Source: Verrucomicrobiaceae bacterium (GTDB lineage Bacteria > Verrucomicrobiota > Verrucomicrobiia > Verrucomicrobiales > Verrucomicrobiaceae). Taken from it: a stretch of 64,000 nt of DNA. The notes under the pieces are model-generated. The model was not told the DNA's origin. It was given only the letters and a program-made list of their open reading frames with translations, and searched no databases. Positions 61,177 to 64,000 of the stretch are shown here, piece by piece. The translations under genes and the position numbers were made by a program. The stretch covers positions 17,860-81,859 of the forward strand of contig JAIYDW010000249.1 of NCBI GenBank assembly GCA_027487315.1. The letters are read 5' to 3'. The number at the start of each line of letters is the position of its first letter. The first letter of the stretch is position 1.

Positions 61177-63849
61177 ATGAGACTTGCCACCTTTGCAGCG
61201 CTGATTGTTGTCTCGGCTCACGCTGCCGACATTCAGCCGCTATTGAAGACCTACTGCCTGGATTGCCACAACGCCGATAAGCAGAAGGGGGACGTCGATC
61301 TCACTCACTTCGGCTCACTCCAGAGTGTGCAAAAGGACTTCAAACTCTGGCAGACGATGCTGCAGCAAGTCGAAGAGGAGGAAATGCCGCCCAAGAAACC
61401 GCTGCCAACTGCCGCTGAACGGGAACAAATCGCGGAATTTCTGCGGCATGGACTCGCTTCAATCGATTGGAGCCAGCAAAAGGGCATCGAGCACGTTACC
61501 CTGCCGCGACTCACAAAAAGCGAATACAACAACACGCTGCGGGATCTTATCGGTATCGATTTTGAGCCGGGCAAGTTGCTCCTCGATGATGGCCCGGGAC
61601 TCTCGGGCTTCACGAATGATCGCGATGCGCTTTTCATTTCACCCGCGCTGGCCGAGCAACTTTTTGACGCTGCGGACTACGCGCTGAAAGCCGCCATCGC
61701 TTTGAAGCAAAAGCCTATGCAAAAGATGTTTGAGGCTGAAAAAATGCTGATGACCGAGCGCGGCTCGAAGCCTGAAGATTTGCCCGGTGGCGGCGTCGGA
61801 TACTCTCTCGCTGGAGCAGGGCAGCGTACGCTCTATGACGAGGTAATCGTGCCTGCCGATGGCTGGTATCGTTTGACTGTGAAGCATGTCGGTCGCGGGG
61901 GGGACAGCGGCATGAGACTGCGCATCGACAACGAACCTCGAGCCTACTTTTTCTGCGAGGACAACAAGCCGCAGGAGCAAACCGTCGAACTACTGCTGCG
62001 TGCGGGTTCGCATCAAATGACTTGGAATATTGACAATACGCAGTTTCGAAAGCCGACACCGGCGGTGGCTCGCAAGACTCGCACTCCTCCGAAAGGAGGC
62101 TACCCTGTCTTCGACCAGAAAAAGGCCGCACCCTTGGTCAGCGCCGCAGCAAAGATAAACGCGCCTCAGTTGCCGCTTCCCGCCAATGCCTCGGTCGAAA
62201 TCAAGAAGCTTGTGGATATACTCAATCGCAATTTCCAGAGCATGCAGATGCGCATTGAATATCTCCGCGCCGTGACTCCAGATGGAAACCCGAATGATCT
62301 CCGCAGCTTCTTCAATCTGCTACCCGAACGCACCGAGGGCATGATAGCGGCCAAGAATCAGCTCGCCGAGGCTATGAAGGTTCCAGCAAGCGAAATAGAT
62401 CGCCAGATCGAGGCCGCTAATACGGCCAAACTGGCTAGCAATCGGCAAGTGGTAGGAGATTCATTGGAGGTGCTCGGCATGCCTTTTGATCCTGCGTCGC
62501 TGATTGGTAGTGCTGAGTCTCAGGGTACCGCCAAACCGCAACGCATCGGTGCCCCAGGCGTCGATTGGATCAAGGTTGATGGTCCTCTTTCGCCTGTGGG
62601 ATCGAAGCCTCGCCCCCTCTTCCAATCCGATGCCCGCGAGGCTCTTGCTGCCTTTTTACCCCGAGCCTTTCGTCGCCCGGTGCGTAACGGCGAACTGGAA
62701 AAGCACCTGCAACTTTTTGATAAAGCCAAGGCACGTGGTGAATCTCATGACGAGGCTTTAACGCTCGCCTTCACCGCTGCGTTGACTTCGCCGAGCTTTG
62801 TCTTTCGCGATGAATTCCGTACTGGCAAGCTCGATGATCATCAGCTCGCCAATCGCCTGAGCTACTTTCTCTGGATGACCATGCCAGATGACGAACTCCG
62901 CTCGCTCGCCGATGCGGGCGAACTTCGTAACGATGCGACACTGCGGGCTCAGGTGAAGCGCATGGTCACTGACCCAAAGGCCCGGGCTTTCACCAGTACT
63001 TTTCTCGGCCAGTGGCTGGGCTTTTCCGGCCTCGGCTCCGAACATGTGCCGGATGCTAGGAAGTTCCGGGATTTCACCCCAGCCCTTGCCGAGGCGATCA
63101 AACTCGAGCCGGTGCTTGTTTACGAAAACCTGCTCCGTACAGGTGGCAGCCTGACTCGGTTACTCGATACTCGGGAGACCTTCGCCAACGCCGAACTGGC
63201 TCAGTTGTATGGGATCGAAGGCATTTCCAGCATGGACATGAAGCCGGTCACTTTCACTGACGATCATCGCGCCGGGCTCCTTGGAATGGCGGCTGTATTA
63301 ACAGCCTCTTCCACGCCGAACCGCACCAGTCCCGTGATCCGCGGCAAGTGGGTGCTGGAGAATCTGCTCGGCCGCAAACTTGCCGAACCCCCAGCTGATG
63401 CCGGTCAACTCGACGATAAAGCCGGGGAGCGCGGCAAGACTTTGCGTGAAGAACTTGCGGCTCATCGTCGCAATGAGAGCTGCGCGGGTTGTCATGACAA
63501 GATCGACCCGATTGGCTTTGGTCTGGAGAATTTTGATGCTATCGGGCGTTTCCGCACCCAAGAAGCTGGCAAGCCTGTCGATGCCACCGGAACCCTCCCC
63601 GGTGGCATCACGATCAATGGTCCCGCTGCGTTACGGGCTGCCATCCAGTCACGCCATCAAGACGAATTCCTCGCCAACCTCACGCGCCGGCTGACCGCCT
63701 TCGCTCTGGGTCGTGCTTTGAAACCCCAGGATGAAGGATTGATTCTCGAATTGCTCGCCGAGCTGAAACGAACCGGCTATCAAGCTGACTCCCTCGTAGA
63801 GGCGATTGTGCTGAGTGAGGCGTTTCAGACTCAGGGCACCGCACTTTGA
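61177..63849 (+). CDS. DUF1592/DUF1588/DUF1585 cytochrome c-like protein
   Basis: An 890-residue exported protein with signal peptide MRLATFAALIVVSAHAA. Order: heme domain (LKTYCLDCHNADKQKGDVDL, MPPKKPLPTAAE), DUF1587 (LPRLTKSEYNNTLRDLIGID), a beta-rich and helical middle, DUF1595 (FLPRAFRRPVRNGELEKHL), DUF1592 (LANRLSYFLWMTMPDDELRS), DUF1588 (GLLGMAAVLTASSTPNRTSP; NESCAGCHDKIDPIGFG) and DUF1585 (ANLTRRLTAFALGRALKPQD). Two c-type hemes are predicted. It is a paralogue of the protein at 31441 but diverged and longer. It converges on a DUF1552 gene at the window edge, 17 bp between stops, so here the partner is not in the same operon. Confidence 0.93.
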   Translation: MRLATFAALIVVSAHAADIQPLLKTYCLDCHNADKQKGDVDLTHFGSLQSVQKDFKLWQTMLQQVEEEEMPPKKPLPTAAEREQIAEFLRHGLASIDWSQQKGIEHVTLPRLTKSEYNNTLRDLIGIDFEPGKLLLDDGPGLSGFTNDRDALFISPALAEQLFDAADYALKAAIALKQKPMQKMFEAEKMLMTERGSKPEDLPGGGVGYSLAGAGQRTLYDEVIVPADGWYRLTVKHVGRGGDSGMRLRIDNEPRAYFFCEDNKPQEQTVELLLRAGSHQMTWNIDNTQFRKPTPAVARKTRTPPKGGYPVFDQKKAAPLVSAAAKINAPQLPLPANASVEIKKLVDILNRNFQSMQMRIEYLRAVTPDGNPNDLRSFFNLLPERTEGMIAAKNQLAEAMKVPASEIDRQIEAANTAKLASNRQVVGDSLEVLGMPFDPASLIGSAESQGTAKPQRIGAPGVDWIKVDGPLSPVGSKPRPLFQSDAREALAAFLPRAFRRPVRNGELEKHLQLFDKAKARGESHDEALTLAFTAALTSPSFVFRDEFRTGKLDDHQLANRLSYFLWMTMPDDELRSLADAGELRNDATLRAQVKRMVTDPKARAFTSTFLGQWLGFSGLGSEHVPDARKFRDFTPALAEAIKLEPVLVYENLLRTGGSLTRLLDTRETFANAELAQLYGIEGISSMDMKPVTFTDDHRAGLLGMAAVLTASSTPNRTSPVIRGKWVLENLLGRKLAEPPADAGQLDDKAGERGKTLREELAAHRRNESCAGCHDKIDPIGFGLENFDAIGRFRTQEAGKPVDATGTLPGGITINGPAALRAAIQSRHQDEFLANLTRRLTAFALGRALKPQDEGLILELLAELKRTGYQADSLVEAIVLSEAFQTQGTAL

Positions 63850-63866
63850 GCTTGGATTTACACAAG

Positions 63867-64000
63867 TCAAACCAGCCCAGGCATGACATTCGAACTCGTT
63901 GCGAAGCTTTCCTGTTCCAGGCCAAGTTTTTGAATCGCGGTCAGGTAAAGGTTCGGCAGGGGATAGTTATCCTTTTGATCAAAGGCAAGGTGCTGGCCGT
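63867..64000 (-). CDS. DUF1552 protein, 3' end only (runs off the window)
   Basis: The minus strand from 64000 reads an uninterrupted 44-codon frame to a TGA at 63867-63869: [20 protein letters not shown], then [20 protein letters not shown] and GLV. This aligns by eye with the end of the DUF1552 protein at 33972 (GEHKAYPVNGLGKQPLCNLY, LSMLQRFGAEVDAFGTS, TGTLSGLL). The rest of the gene lies outside the window. It is convergent with the DUF1592 gene. Confidence 0.8.
   Translation of the reverse strand, partial: GQHLAFDQKDNYPLPNLYLTAIQKLGLEQESFATSSNVMPGLV

Noticed and set aside
1..64000. Search for tRNA, rRNA, CRISPR arrays, transposases, integrases and toxin-antitoxin pairs
   Set aside because: None was recognised; short RNA genes cannot be fully excluded by eye.

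Overview
The window looks like chromosomal DNA of a Verrucomicrobiota bacterium, probably Verrucomicrobiales. This rests on gene content: a sigma factor of the Rhodopirellula/Verrucomicrobium type, secreted proteins with DUF1549/DUF1553, DUF1501, DUF1552 and DUF1592 domains, a PVC-type heme-binding protein, several secreted two-family chimeras and a formylglycine sulfatase. No tRNA, rRNA, CRISPR array, insertion sequence or phage gene was seen. Genes are densely packed, many with 4-base ATGA overlaps.

Layout. 0.1-9 kb: a frameshifted FAD-dependent oxidoreductase, a secreted TIM-barrel isomerase-like protein, a translationally coupled ribD / heptose-bisphosphatase / lactonase operon, an SLC13 permease and rlmN. 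9-24 kb: a secreted propeller-like protein, a CIA30 protein, D,D-carboxypeptidase, cutA, then a histidine kinase, an NtrC-type activator, penicillin-binding protein 1C, a LytM/M23 protein, a YfcH-type epimerase, a HAD phosphatase, a PL6 lyase, ilvD and a small lipoprotein. The G/C skew of the + strand reverses between about 12 and 16 kb, regardless of gene direction.

24-46 kb is almost entirely minus-strand and specialised for secreted carbohydrate or organic-matter degradation: a GH16 enzyme carrying beta-strand passenger repeats, two gene relics, an operon headed by an ECF-type sigma factor (sigma factor, membrane-bound anti-sigma-like protein, DUF1552, DUF1592 cytochrome, PhoD-like phosphatase, sulfatase), a 1252-residue sorbosone-dehydrogenase/cytochrome chimera, a PAS-AraC regulator, a PVC heme protein and a dimethylformamidase-like protein. 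46-64 kb holds an ABC-F ATPase, an EF-hand membrane protein, another TIM-barrel isomerase-like protein, a fused membrane/spermidine-synthase protein, and a plus-strand series: sialate O-acetylesterase, PSD1 cytochrome, DUF1501 protein, PhoD-like phosphatase and a second DUF1592 cytochrome, ending at the 3' end of a second, convergent DUF1552 gene.

The most interesting signal is the repeated association of DUF1592 cytochrome, DUF1552 protein and PhoD-type phosphatase in two separate arrangements about 23 kb apart, one under a dedicated sigma factor. With nine CxxCH motifs in five exported proteins, this suggests envelope-located redox and hydrolytic machinery whose chemistry is not established. 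Functional assignments come from reading the translated sequences by eye; no database search was run.
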